Source: Polynucleobacter necessarius (GTDB lineage: Bacteria > Pseudomonadota > Gammaproteobacteria > Burkholderiales > Burkholderiaceae). Taken from it: 64,000 nt of DNA. Within the stretch, counting starts at the first letter, position 1. Each line of letters begins with the position of its first letter. Both the position numbers and the translations under genes were made by a program. The notes under the pieces were generated by a model, which did no database searches, was not told where the DNA came from, and saw nothing but the letters and a program-made list of their open reading frames with translations. Where the stretch lies: contig NZ_LT615227.1 in NCBI RefSeq assembly GCF_900096755.1, forward strand, positions 1,034,489 through 1,098,488, written 5' to 3'. Positions 18,700 through 27,986 of the stretch are shown here, one piece after another.

Positions 18700-18864
18700 T
18701 TATTTCTCGCCTTCACACTTTTTGATAGATGCGGCTTTTGCTGCGCCATATAAAGGCTTGCCATCTTTGCTAACTGCCTTTGCTTCGCATTCTGCCTGGG
18801 AGAGTGCAAATGCTGGAGCTGTAAAGCTAAGAGCAAGACCTAAAGCAATAATGATTTTTTTCAT
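18700..18864 (-). CDS. Small secreted protein, single PsiF-like repeat
   Basis: A 54-residue protein with an N-terminal signal peptide (KKIII, hydrophobic core, cleavage after APAFA at residue 20). The mature part has two cysteines framing a segment with KAVSKDGKPLYGAAKAASIKKC. This resembles one repeat of the PsiF family of phosphate-starvation-linked periplasmic proteins; the match is from memory. Shine-Dalgarno AAGGAG lies at proper distance before the ATG. Nearby longer frames are out of frame with this and not coding. Confidence 0.8.
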   Translation of the reverse strand: MKKIIIALGLALSFTAPAFALSQAECEAKAVSKDGKPLYGAAKAASIKKCEGEK

Positions 18865-19052
18865 CTGAATTCTCCTTGGTTGAATGACTTAACTATATCT
18901 ATTTATAACTCTTAAAACGATTATTTATGAACAATCGATAGGTTGATATTAGCCTAAGGGTTAATAGATATTAACTCCATGGGAAATTATGATTCTCTTA
19001 TATAAAACCCTAGAATTGCTGGGGCCATCAAGAGCCAACCGAACCTCATCTA

Positions 19053-21184
19053 ATGAAAATGATTAATTCAAAAATGATAGCGCGAAGCAATTGCTTCATT
19101 TCAGTGCTTGTAGCACTTTTCTTAATGATGGGTTCAGGTATTGCGCTTGCACAAACGCCAAATGTATCAATACGGGTTCAGATCAGATCGGGCAAAACCC
19201 GCCTAATGGGGACCTTAACTATGCTCCAGCTAATAATGCAAACATTACATGTAAGCCGATTAATGGTGGCGAAACAGTTGCTAGTGGGGGCGTGATATCT
19301 GCTACCAATACTACTGATGGAAATGGTGTGAGAGTCATCGTTGCTGCCAGTACAGTGTATACCGTTGTTGGGTCAACGATTGGACTTGGTAGCGGCGCAA
19401 CTGTTAATAACTCGGGCACATTAAATACCAGTTCATTTTATAACGGCTACGGAATTTCAGCGGGAGCTAATGGCCGATCACAAGCTGGTGGCAATAGTTT
19501 GAATAACTTATCGGGCGGCACGATTATTACTGCTGGCGGAAATGCAGCTGGCATTTATGTTAGCGCCACAAATGCAGGTTCTGCCGCCAATACCCTAACC
19601 AATGCTGGCACGATTACCACTTCTGGTTCGAACTCTGCAGGTATGCGACTCAACTCTGGAGCGACTAATAGTAGCGTCGTCAACACAATTACTAATAGCG
19701 GAACAATTACCACTTCAGGTGCCGCCTCATATGGCGTGCAAGTTTCAGGAGTGGGTGCAGTTGATCTGATCAATAGCGGAATAATTAATACTTCAGGCGC
19801 CAACCCCTTTGGTATCTACAACACCGGAAATATTATTAGCCTGACCAACTCTCAGGGTGGTTCAAATCCTTTGACTTACTCTGGAGTTCTTCCTTTGAAC
19901 TATTTTTCAAAGGTGACCGATGCATCTAATTATGGGAAATTAGATGTAAGTGGCGGAACAGTAACGGGAGTGATGAACTTTAATATTGCTAGCAACTCTG
20001 CTCTTGCTTACAACACTACTTATGCAACTGTCTTAAATGGCTTCAAGATTAATAATCTTGGTAATTCATATGGAACCTTTACCTCGGGCAATAATGCTTA
20101 CGCTTGGGCATTAGTGCACCGTGTTGGCGGCCCAGCAAACCAAACCGATTTGGTAATTAAGCCTCTTCCGCAGGCTGCTAATGCTGCAGCACCTGCAGCA
20201 ATTCTTGCGGATCTTAAAGCTGCTTTGGCGGCAGACTCATACATTATTGCGCCTACTAATTACGATACTCAGGCTGCTTTAGCTTCTTTCGGGACTGCAT
20301 TACAAGGCTTATTCGCAATGCAGTCTGCAGGAGTCATTAACGGCATGACTTATGACTGCCCATTATTCGGCAATCGCAATATCTGCGTTTCTGCTGGCGG
20401 TCGCTATACCAATGTCAGTGGGTATCCTGATAACACTACCAGCGCCTTAGTGATCGGCGCTTATCGCTTTTCAGAAAACTTGCGCCTTGGTGGTTACTTA
20501 GATCAAAGCCTTTCTCAAAGCACTCCTGGCGGCGTTGCGCAATTGAATAACGGTACTCCAATGGTAGGAGTGTTTGGGGTATGGAATCAAGCTACTGACG
20601 GGACTGGCTTAGAAGCTAAGCTGGCTGCTGGTTATGCGAGCAAAAATGCCACACTGACACGACCTGTTGTTGGCGTGTCCGAGCCAGGTTCTGGATCAAC
20701 GGCTTTGACTTCACAAGGTGCTCTCGGGGTCCTTAAGTATGGCTTTGGTTTAGGAAATAAAACGATTGTTTCCCCATATGCAGGTATGCGCTATGTATTG
20801 GGCGGTATGAATGGATATGCTGAAGCGCAATCATCAACAGTGTCTAATCCACTTACCTACAATTCAATCAGTAACTACACAACCACTACGCTTGCAGGAT
20901 TGATGGGTAGTCATCGTTTAGACGAAAAAACCAATATTGTTGCAAGTGCTGGCGCTGAAAAAGATGTGAACGCAAGTGTTGGCAACCTCATTACTTCCGG
21001 TAATGGTGAATTCAATATTGCAATGAATAACAATTTCCGTACGCTAAGACCTACGGCTAGTTTGGGTGTTTTTTACGATCTCAGCCCTCGTGAGAGATTG
21101 GGCTTAAACGGCATCTATCGCCAAGAGTCTTATCAAGCTGTGACATCAACTACAGTGTTAGCAACTTACACAGTAGGTCTCTAG
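19053..21184 (+). pseudogene. Autotransporter (type V secretion) with one frameshift after the signal peptide
   Basis: Repaired, it gives about 710 residues: signal peptide from 19053 (hydrophobic core, ALAQ cleavage site), a passenger of Gly/Ser/Thr/Asn-rich beta-helix repeats, and an autotransporter beta-barrel (about the last 270 residues, from GGRYTNVSG). The signal peptide and the rest are in different frames; loss of one base near 19160-19170 explains it. The long downstream frame has no credible start, because upstream of the junction it encodes nonsense. The repeats show a period of about 28 residues around SGTITTSG. The last residue is Leu, whereas Phe or Trp is usual. Confidence 0.82.
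19510..19830 (+). repeat. Imperfect repeats encoding the beta-helix passenger
   Basis: Four copies of a block encoding [SN]-x-G-[TI]-I-x-T-[AS]-G followed by x-x-x-x-G-[IMV] are spaced by 60-90 nt. At DNA level the shared core is close to GGAACAATTACCACTTCAGG. Such repeats expand and contract easily. Confidence 0.7.
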
Positions 21185-21189
21185 CCGCT

Positions 21190-21642
21190 CTACTGGGGCG
21201 TGAAGCGTCGCGCCTCGGTAAACTTTGCCGCCCAGTAGGGTGTCGTGATGTAATCCAGGCGTACGGTACCGCCGGCACTAGGTGCATGTACAAATCTGCC
21301 ATGTCCAACATAGATGCCAGCATGTGAATATTTTTCACCGGTGGTATTAAAGAACACCAAGTCTCCAGGCGCTAGCGGTTGACCGTCAATGCTTCTACCT
21401 TGGCCACTCATCTGTTGAATTGTTCTTGGCAGCTTAATACCCGCTGCCTTGTTGTAAACATAAACAATGAGTCCGCTGCAATCAAAGCCGCCCTTTGGAG
21501 TGTTGCCACCATATCGGTAAGGCACATCTACCAATCCCACTGCCGCAATCGAAATGTCCTCAGTCCCTACACTAGTGTCTTGTTTAAATTGCGCGAGTTT
21601 TAGGCTGGGCAATTTACTTCCAAGCGTGCTGCAACCACTCAA
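21190..21642 (-). CDS. NlpC/P60 cell-wall peptidase, start codon not evident
   Basis: Predicted D,L-endopeptidase of the Spr/NlpC type acting on peptidoglycan stems. The catalytic Cys is in GGFDCSGLI, the His in YSHAGIYVGHG, and a third polar residue in RFVHAPS. The frame upstream of 21642 continues into a hydrophobic run ending in the lipobox LSGC, so the protein should be a lipoprotein, but no ATG, GTG or TTG exists in that frame apart from the TTG three codons before the Cys. The upstream phoH terminator overlaps the same bases. The 5' end may have been lost. Its stop is 6 nt from the autotransporter stop (convergent). Confidence 0.8.
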   Translation of the reverse strand: MSGCSTLGSKLPSLKLAQFKQDTSVGTEDISIAAVGLVDVPYRYGGNTPKGGFDCSGLIVYVYNKAAGIKLPRTIQQMSGQGRSIDGQPLAPGDLVFFNTTGEKYSHAGIYVGHGRFVHAPSAGGTVRLDYITTPYWAAKFTEARRFTPQ

Positions 21643-21656
21643 GACGAGTAGAGTAC

Positions 21657-21690
21657 AAATAAAAATGCCGCACCCCAGAAGAGTGCGGCA
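21657..21690 (-). terminator. Terminator of the PhoH-like gene
   Basis: On the - strand TGCCGCAC pairs with GTGCGGCA around a 9-nt loop and is followed by TTTTTATTT. The T-tract lies inside the sequence that would encode the signal peptide of the NlpC/P60 protein. Confidence 0.8.
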
Positions 21691-21702
21691 TGAAGAGGTT
21701 TT

Positions 21703-23356
21703 TTAGAGTGCGTCAGCAGCATGATCCGCAAGACGTGAGCGCTCACCACGAGCCAGAGTCACATGACCACCATGACGCCAGCCTTTGAAGCGATCCACTA
21801 CATAAGTGAGGCCAGAAGAACCTTCGGTTAAGTAAGGTGTATCAATCTGGGCAATATTACCTAAGCAGACAATTTTGGTTCCTGGGCCCGCACGAGTTAC
21901 CAAAGTCTTCATTTGTTTTGGAGTTAAGTTTTGCGCTTCATCAATAATCACAAACTTACTCACAAAAGTTCTGCCGCGCATGAAGTTCATGCTCTTTACT
22001 TTAATGCGTGAGCGAATGAGTTCTTGAGTGGCGGCGCGACCCCATTCACCGGCTCCGCCATCTTCATTGCGCTGGAGTACCTCAAGATTGTCATCAAACG
22101 CACCCATCCATGGCTGCATTTTTTCCTCTTCAGTGCCCGGTAGGAAGCCAATATCTTCGCCAACCGGTACGGTGGCGCGGGTAATAATGATCTCGTTGTA
22201 GCGTTTGCTATCCAATACTTGCTTAAGACCAGCGGCCAAAGCGAGCAAGGTCTTTCCGGTGCCAGCTTGACCTAGCAGGGTTACAAAATCAACATCGGGG
22301 TTCATCAGCAGGTTCATGGCAAAGTTTTGCTCGCGGTTGCGGGCGGGTAACACTCCATACATTGTTCTTCTGGTGGGAGAAGTCTCTTAATGTCTGTAGG
22401 AGGGCAGTCTTGCCGTTGATCTCTCTTGCTTGTGCGTAAAAGGGTGTTGAGCCATCAGGATTTTCTTGGTAGACAAACTGGTTAACCAGCATGCTTTGAA
22501 CTGCAGGGCCGGTGACTCTATAGAATATCGTGCCAGACTTAGAGTCTGCCCAGCTTTCCATGTCTTTGCCATGCTTAGGCCAGAAGTCTGCATTCAGTTG
22601 CATAACACCGGCATACATTAAGTCACGATCTTCTAATACTTGGTCGTTGAAATAATCTTCTGCAGGCAAGCCTAAGGCACGCGCTTTAATACGCATATTG
22701 ATATCTTTGGATACCAATACCACCTCTTGACCTTTACGAGTTTTTTGTAATTCGCTAACTACTGCCAAAATCAGGTTGTCACCTTTGCCTTCGGGTAGGC
22801 CTTCTGGCAAAGCTTGAATTGCTAATTTAGTTTGAAAAAACAGGCGACCAGTGACATCTGTGTTGCCGAGTTTATTAAGTGGGATGCCTTCGTCTAGCGT
22901 GCCACTAGTACCCGCGATGAGTTGATCTAAAGATCTGCTTACGGTGCGGGCATTGCGGGCTACCTCAGTCATACCCTTCTTGTGGTTATCAAGTTCCTCA
23001 AGAGTGGTCATTGGGAGGTATAGATCATGCTCTGAGAAGCGGAACAAGGAGCTAGGATCATGCATCAATACATTGGTGTCTAAAACAAATAGGCTAGGTG
23101 GCCCAGTTCGAATCACACGTTTTGGCTTTGCTGGAGCAGTTGCTATTTGTTCATTGCGAACTGGACTGCGATCGGCTTTAATTTTTTCGAGAGCAACTTC
23201 TGCCGCTGATAAATCTTCCTCGGCTTCATTGGTCCAATCGGAGGCTTCCACTACCACTGGTTTTGCTGGAGCAGGACGTTTCTTTAAATCAGGAGTGTCT
23301 TTGCGGCTGAGTTTGACTTGATCAGCAATTTGAGTGGGGATGGGTGGCAGGGGCAT
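21703..23356 (-). pseudogene. PhoH-like PIN-domain/ATPase protein, frameshifted
   Basis: The intact family member has an N-terminal PIN ribonuclease domain (FVLDTNVLMHDPSSLF ... SKDINMRIKARALGL) and a C-terminal PhoH ATPase (Walker A GQAGTGKT, Walker B FVIIDEAQN). Here the PIN part runs from 23356 and leaves frame at about 22360, after DFSHQKNNVW; the ATPase part resumes as GVLPARNREQNFAMN. The lesion equals loss of two bases or gain of one. The ATG 23356 follows a strong AGGAGG site. The two halves could be made as separate polypeptides, so activity is not excluded. Confidence 0.88.
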
Positions 23357-23366
23357 GGACCCTCCT

Positions 23367-23403
23367 AAAAGAAAAAACCGCCAAGTGGAGTGCATTGACG
23401 GTT
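23367..23403 (-). terminator. Terminator or attenuator just upstream of the PhoH-like gene
   Basis: On the - strand AACCGTCA pairs with TGGCGGTT (one G-T wobble) around a 12-nt loop and is followed by TTTTCTTTT, then directly by the ribosome-binding site of the PhoH-like gene. It either ends the bcp transcript or acts as an attenuator. The 232-nt gap (23357-23588) also holds two other dyads: AAACCTG/CAGGTTT (23456-23481) and CCCCAAA/TTTGGGG (23540-23554). Confidence 0.6.
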
Positions 23404-23588
23404 TATTACGAAACTAGTTGCAGCGATGTTCAAAAAACGGCGGGGGTTGCTCTCCAAACCTGTTCTGAAATATTCAGGTTTCTGATTCAAACGGATTGCC
23501 AGACTTTCCCGTCGTTTACGGTGCATATGAATCACTTTACCCCAAATTTTGGGGTTTGCAAGCACCTCAGAACAAATTGTTGTAAAAA

Positions 23589-24056
23589 TTATTTAGTGGC
23601 TTGGGCTGCTTGTAATACTTCTGTCACATGGCCTGCCACCTTGAGCCCACGCCACTCTTTAGCAAGCTTGCCAGATGAGTCAAATAAGAAGGTGCTGCGC
23701 TCTACGCCACGGACTTGTTTACCGTACATATTCTTCATCTTCATGACGCCAAAGAGTTGGCAGAGCTTTTCTTCGGTGTCGGCCACCAGCTCAAAAGGGA
23801 GCTGTAGTTTGCTGCGGAAGTTATCGTGTGACTTCAGGCTATCTCGGGAAACCCCTACCACCAAGGTATTGGCTTTTGTGAAGGCTTCAATGTTGTCTCT
23901 GAATTCACCTGACTCAGCAGTGCAACCTGGCGTCATATCTTTAGGGTAAAAATAGAGAACCAGTTTTTTGCCTTTTGCAGATGCTGGTGAAAACGTTAAT
24001 CCAGAAGTTGCTGGAATGGCGCACTGTGGCATCGGTTTACCAATTGCTACTGTCAT
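23589..24056 (-). CDS. bcp: Thiol peroxidase Bcp/PrxQ
   Basis: Peroxiredoxin that reduces hydrogen peroxide and organic peroxides with thioredoxin. It has 155 residues. The peroxidatic Cys is in DMTPGCTAESGEFRD. The resolving Cys five residues later, found in E. coli Bcp, is replaced (ESGEF), so it is probably a 1-Cys form or uses another thiol. It is the last gene of the arn-strand run, 41 nt after the ArnD-like gene. Confidence 0.93.
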   Translation of the reverse strand: MTVAIGKPMPQCAIPATSGLTFSPASAKGKKLVLYFYPKDMTPGCTAESGEFRDNIEAFTKANTLVVGVSRDSLKSHDNFRSKLQLPFELVADTEEKLCQLFGVMKMKNMYGKQVRGVERSTFLFDSSGKLAKEWRGLKVAGHVTEVLQAAQATK

Positions 24057-24097
24057 GATGATCCTTCTTTAGTTATTTTGTCTCTAGTCTTATTGGA

Positions 24098-25018
24098 TTA
24101 ATTATTCTGAATAATCAGGTCACCGCTGCGATTAGGGATTTCGCCCCAAGTAAGTGGTAGTACGGCTATTTTATCGAGTTGCTTGGTAGCTTCCCAGGAT
24201 TTATGAAGCTCACCCATCGTGACCAAATCATGGCCTTGATTTAGCCATCCGGCTAATAGCTGCTCAAATGCCGGCAGAAGCTTTTGGCCTTCAAGCTCGG
24301 CATGCAAGGTAAAGACCTGATCATTGGGATTACTTTGGGTGATTTCCAGCAGCTTTTTAACTGCGCCAAACTCATCAGCGCCATCAATAATGCCAATCAG
24401 TTCATCAAAGGTGGGTAATGTCGTTGGGTACTGCACATGCTTAGCTTTGCCTGATGGCAAGGCAAGGCGATATGGCATTAAATTAGGTTCAGCTCTACCA
24501 TCTGAGGAGTGGGTAATACCCCATTGATCGAGCTGCTCAAATGCGGTTTCATTCATCTGCCAACCGGCGGCACCATAAGTCACCGGGGTATGGCCAAAAA
24601 TTTCTACGAAACGATCCCAACTTTTTTGCATCATTGCTTTGGTCCATGATGCATCTTTAGTGCGTACTGCATCTTGCCAGGCAACATGGTCCCAAGTATG
24701 GATGCCAGTCTCGTGACCAGCTTGATCAATAGCCCGCATTTCTGCGGCAGCTTTCTTGCCAATATCGGGACCTGGAATCAGTACGCCATAGAGTAATGTT
24801 TTGATGCCGTAGTGTTCGACAACTGAGGTGCGACTCACTTTTTTCAGGAAGCCTGGGCGGAAGACTCGCTTTAATGCCCAGCCAGTATGGTCGGGCCCCA
24901 AGCTAAAGAGAAAGGTGGCTTTTAGGCCAAAGCGCTCGAGAGTGCGCGCCAGATTTGGTACGCCCTCTTTTGTGCCGCGTAAGGTATCAACGTCAACCTT
25001 GAGAGCTATCTTAGCCAT
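24098..25018 (-). CDS. arnD: Polysaccharide deacetylase, ArnD (undecaprenyl-P-Ara4FN deformylase)
   Basis: Removes the formyl group from undecaprenyl-phosphate-Ara4FN. It has 306 residues with the NodB-type fold: KVDVDTLRGTKEGVP with a metal-binding Asp, HETGIHTWDHVAWQD with His ligands, and FTLHAELEG near the end. It is 22 nt from the ArnA decarboxylase gene, in operon order. Confidence 0.93.
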   Translation of the reverse strand: MAKIALKVDVDTLRGTKEGVPNLARTLERFGLKATFLFSLGPDHTGWALKRVFRPGFLKKVSRTSVVEHYGIKTLLYGVLIPGPDIGKKAAAEMRAIDQAGHETGIHTWDHVAWQDAVRTKDASWTKAMMQKSWDRFVEIFGHTPVTYGAAGWQMNETAFEQLDQWGITHSSDGRAEPNLMPYRLALPSGKAKHVQYPTTLPTFDELIGIIDGADEFGAVKKLLEITQSNPNDQVFTLHAELEGQKLLPAFEQLLAGWLNQGHDLVTMGELHKSWEATKQLDKIAVLPLTWGEIPNRSGDLIIQNN

Positions 25019-25040
25019 GTACCTTTGAGTTTGCTTGTAC

Positions 25041-26087
25041 TTATTCTTTGTCGACTAGATGACGCGCATTTTCTACATCTTCGCGATAGGCTTCAAAAAT
25101 ATTCTTGAGCGCATCGGACATCGTAGTAGTTGGCTTCCAACCTAGTTCGCTCATCGTGTTATCAATTGCTGGAACACGATTTTGCACGTCTTGGTAGCCT
25201 TCGCCGTAATAAGCGCCGGAAGTAGTTTCAACAATCTTCACTTCATTGGCAGTCTTCGCATACTCGGGAATGCTGCGAGCAATTTCTAGCATCTGATTGG
25301 CGAGTTCGCGAATTGAGTGATTGTTCTTTGGGTTGCCAATGTTGTAGATTTTGCCGTTAGCAACACCATCCTTGTTATCAATGATGCGCATTAACGCATC
25401 GATACCATCGTCAACATAGGTAAAGGCGCGTTTCTGGGCGCCACCATCGACAACGTTAATAGGTTCGCCGCGAACAATGTGCCCCAAGAACTGAGTGACC
25501 ACGCGTGAAGAACCTTCTTTTGGTGTGTAGATACTATCTAAGCCAGGGCCAATCCAGTTAAATGGGCGGAAGAGGGTGAAGCGCAAGCCTTCCATGCCAT
25601 AGCCCCAGATCACACGGTCCATTAACTGCTTGGAGCAAGCGTAGATCCAACGTGGTTTGTTGATTGGGCCATAAACCATATTAGATTTAGCGGGATCAAA
25701 TTCACTGTCTTCACACATTCCGTACACTTCGGAAGTTGATGGAAACACCAAATGCTTTTTGTATTTCACTGCGGAACGTACGATTGGAAGGTTTGCTTCA
25801 AAGTCGAGTTCAAATACTTTGAGTGGTTGCTGCACATAAGTTGCTGGGGTTGCAATCGCAACTAAAGGCAAGATGACACCGCATTTGCGGATGTGGTATT
25901 CAACCCATTCTTTGTTAATGGTGATATCACCTTCAAAGAAGTGCATGCGAGGATGATTAACCAAGTCACCAAGACGATCATTTTGCATATCCATTCCATA
26001 GACATCCCAGTCGGTTGTCTCAAGAATGCGTTTAGAAAGGTGGTGGCCAATAAAACCGTTAACACCAAGAATGAGTACTTTTTTCAT
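25041..26087 (-). CDS. arnA: UDP-glucuronic acid oxidative decarboxylase (ArnA C-terminal half as a separate gene)
   Basis: NAD-dependent oxidoreductase that turns UDP-glucuronate into UDP-4-keto-pentose, the first committed Ara4N step. It has 348 residues and a Rossmann motif GVNGFIGHH. Catalytic residues expected in ArnA are visible: Ser/Glu in PSTSEVYG, Tyr/Lys in YACSKQLMDR, and Arg in GYQDVQNRVP. In E. coli this is residues 306-660 of bifunctional ArnA; here it is a stand-alone protein with its own start. Confidence 0.93.
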   Translation of the reverse strand: MKKVLILGVNGFIGHHLSKRILETTDWDVYGMDMQNDRLGDLVNHPRMHFFEGDITINKEWVEYHIRKCGVILPLVAIATPATYVQQPLKVFELDFEANLPIVRSAVKYKKHLVFPSTSEVYGMCEDSEFDPAKSNMVYGPINKPRWIYACSKQLMDRVIWGYGMEGLRFTLFRPFNWIGPGLDSIYTPKEGSSRVVTQFLGHIVRGEPINVVDGGAQKRAFTYVDDGIDALMRIIDNKDGVANGKIYNIGNPKNNHSIRELANQMLEIARSIPEYAKTANEVKIVETTSGAYYGEGYQDVQNRVPAIDNTMSELGWKPTTTMSDALKNIFEAYREDVENARHLVDKE

Positions 26088-26112
26088 CGTTACTGCCTCG
26101 TTTTAATCTAAT

Positions 26113-26982
26113 TTATTTGCTTGCTGGAAACCATTCCAAAACTTCAACAGCTTGATGGTCACCGCAAATGCCGAATACCCGATTATCAACCACTTGGATG
26201 CCGCAAACCCCAAGATCGAGATTGGCTGGAAATGGCCCTTTTAGGCTTGTAGTGGCTACAATCATGACCTTGCCCTCATGGTCAGTAAATGCGCCTGGAT
26301 ATGGGGGTGCAACAGCTCTAACCAGGTCATGAACCTGTTTAGCTGTCTGATTCCAGAGAATTTGGCCATCCGCAGGCTTTCTGCCCCCAAAATAGCTGCC
26401 ATTTTCGAGTTCATTGGGTTTGCGGGGAACCTTTCCCTCGATCAAGTTTGGCAAAACCTGGCGAATGACGCTTACGGCAGCCTGACTTACTTTGCCAAAT
26501 ACATCGGTGGCTGTTTCGTCGGGGCCGATACTTACCGCTGCTTGGCCAACAATATCTCCGGCATCAGGTTTTGCTTCCATGATGTGCAAGGTGGCACCAG
26601 TTTCAGTTTCACCGTGGAGGATGGCCCAATTTACTGGTGCGCGTCCGCGATACTTGGGGAGCAACGAGCCATGCATATTGAGTGCGGCAATCTTGGCGCA
26701 TGCCAAAATCTGCTCTGGAATCATGAAGCGATAGTAGAAAGAAAAAATGTAATCAGGCGCAATTGCCTGGAGCTTTGGAATTAAATTCACAAGCTCTTTG
26801 GCATTGGGTGTGATGTACGGAATATTTTTCTCAGTGCAGAGTTTAGCTATGCTACCAAACCACACATTTTCATTGGGATCATCTTGATGGGTAATAACAA
26901 GATTAACTTGAATGCCGGCATCTAGAAGTGCCTTGAGGCAATTAACGCCTACATCGTGATAAGCAAAGACGACTGCGTGCAA
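26113..26982 (-). CDS. UDP-Ara4N formyltransferase (ArnA N-terminal half as a separate gene)
   Basis: Formyltetrahydrofolate-dependent enzyme that formylates UDP-Ara4N. It has 289 residues. The catalytic Asn/His pair is in LNMHGSLLPKYRGRAP and the Asp in PDAGDI, as in E. coli ArnA residues 1-300. The start is TTG at 26982, directly after the arnC TAA; the protein begins HAVVFAYHDVG, the exact expected N terminus, so TTG is very likely real. Confidence 0.92.
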   Translation of the reverse strand: MHAVVFAYHDVGVNCLKALLDAGIQVNLVITHQDDPNENVWFGSIAKLCTEKNIPYITPNAKELVNLIPKLQAIAPDYIFSFYYRFMIPEQILACAKIAALNMHGSLLPKYRGRAPVNWAILHGETETGATLHIMEAKPDAGDIVGQAAVSIGPDETATDVFGKVSQAAVSVIRQVLPNLIEGKVPRKPNELENGSYFGGRKPADGQILWNQTAKQVHDLVRAVAPPYPGAFTDHEGKVMIVATTSLKGPFPANLDLGVCGIQVVDNRVFGICGDHQAVEVLEWFPASK

Positions 26983-27945
26983 TTATTTTTTCTCTAAAAC
27001 AGTTTGCACAACATAACGCGGGCGCTTACGAATCTGTTGATAGATGCGACCAATATATTCACCTAAAAGACCTAGTCCAAAGAGCATGACACCAATCAGG
27101 AAGAAGGTGAGTGCGAAGAGGGTGAATACTCCCTCAACCTCAGCGCCCAAAACAAAGCGGCGTACCAGTAGGTAGGCAAACAGGCTGCCAGCAGCAAGGG
27201 ATAGAAGCATGCCGAGGATCGAAAAGATCTGCAGCGGCATGATTGAGAAGCCGGTAACCAAGTCAAAGTTGAGGCGAATTAATTGGTACAGGGTGTACTT
27301 GGACTCACCAGCAAAGCGCTCTTCATGCTTAACAGAAATTTCCACTGGATTTGCTGAAAAGGTATAAGCCAATGCCGGAATAAATGTATTGCTTTCATCG
27401 CACTGACGAACCAAGTCAACAATGCGACGGCTATAGCCACGTAACATGCAGCCTTGGTCGGTCATCGTGATGCGAGTAATGTTTTCGCGCAATCGATTCA
27501 TGGCGCGTGATGCAAATTTTCTAAAGAAGCTGTCCTGACGATCGGCGCGAATCGTACCGACGTAGTCATGACCTTTTAAAAGTTGCTCTGTGAGCACATC
27601 AATCTCTTCAGGTGGATTTTGTAAGTCTGCATCCAATGTGATGATGTATTCGCCTTTGGAATATTCAAAGCCAGCCATGATCGCCATATGCTGACCAAAG
27701 TTGCTATGAAATAAAACAGCACGAGTGACATCGGGTCGTAATTCAACTTGCTTGGAGAGAATGCCTGCGGAGCGATCCTTGCTACCGTCATTAATGAAAA
27801 CGATTTCGTAGGTAATTTTGCGTTTAGCTGCGAGCGCATCAAGCGCTGGGTAGAGACGATCAAAGAGCGCTTGGAGACCATCTTCCTCGTTATAAACAGG
27901 GATAACAATGCTGAGTGTTGGGTTGGCAACTAGATTTGCAGTCAT
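26983..27945 (-). CDS. arnC: Undecaprenyl-phosphate Ara4FN transferase
   Basis: Family 2 glycosyltransferase that puts Ara4FN onto undecaprenyl phosphate at the inner face of the membrane. It has 320 residues: SIVIPVYNEEDGL at the N terminus, DADLQNPPEEI as metal/donor motif, and two C-terminal membrane helices (about 230-255 and 265-290). It is 41 nt downstream of arnB. Confidence 0.94.
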   Translation of the reverse strand: MTANLVANPTLSIVIPVYNEEDGLQALFDRLYPALDALAAKRKITYEIVFINDGSKDRSAGILSKQVELRPDVTRAVLFHSNFGQHMAIMAGFEYSKGEYIITLDADLQNPPEEIDVLTEQLLKGHDYVGTIRADRQDSFFRKFASRAMNRLRENITRITMTDQGCMLRGYSRRIVDLVRQCDESNTFIPALAYTFSANPVEISVKHEERFAGESKYTLYQLIRLNFDLVTGFSIMPLQIFSILGMLLSLAAGSLFAYLLVRRFVLGAEVEGVFTLFALTFFLIGVMLFGLGLLGEYIGRIYQQIRKRPRYVVQTVLEKK

Positions 27946-27986
27946 GCCGCAATTTTGCCTGATTCTGTGGGCCTAGCCTAAGAACA

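Noticed and set aside
23344..23949. A 201-residue open frame on the + strand opposite bcp
   Set aside because: Lies antisense to a clear peroxiredoxin and the intergenic dyads; no family resemblance or ribosome site.
26278..26784. A 168-residue + strand frame opposite the formyltransferase gene
   Set aside because: Shadow of the well-conserved ArnA-type gene on the other strand.
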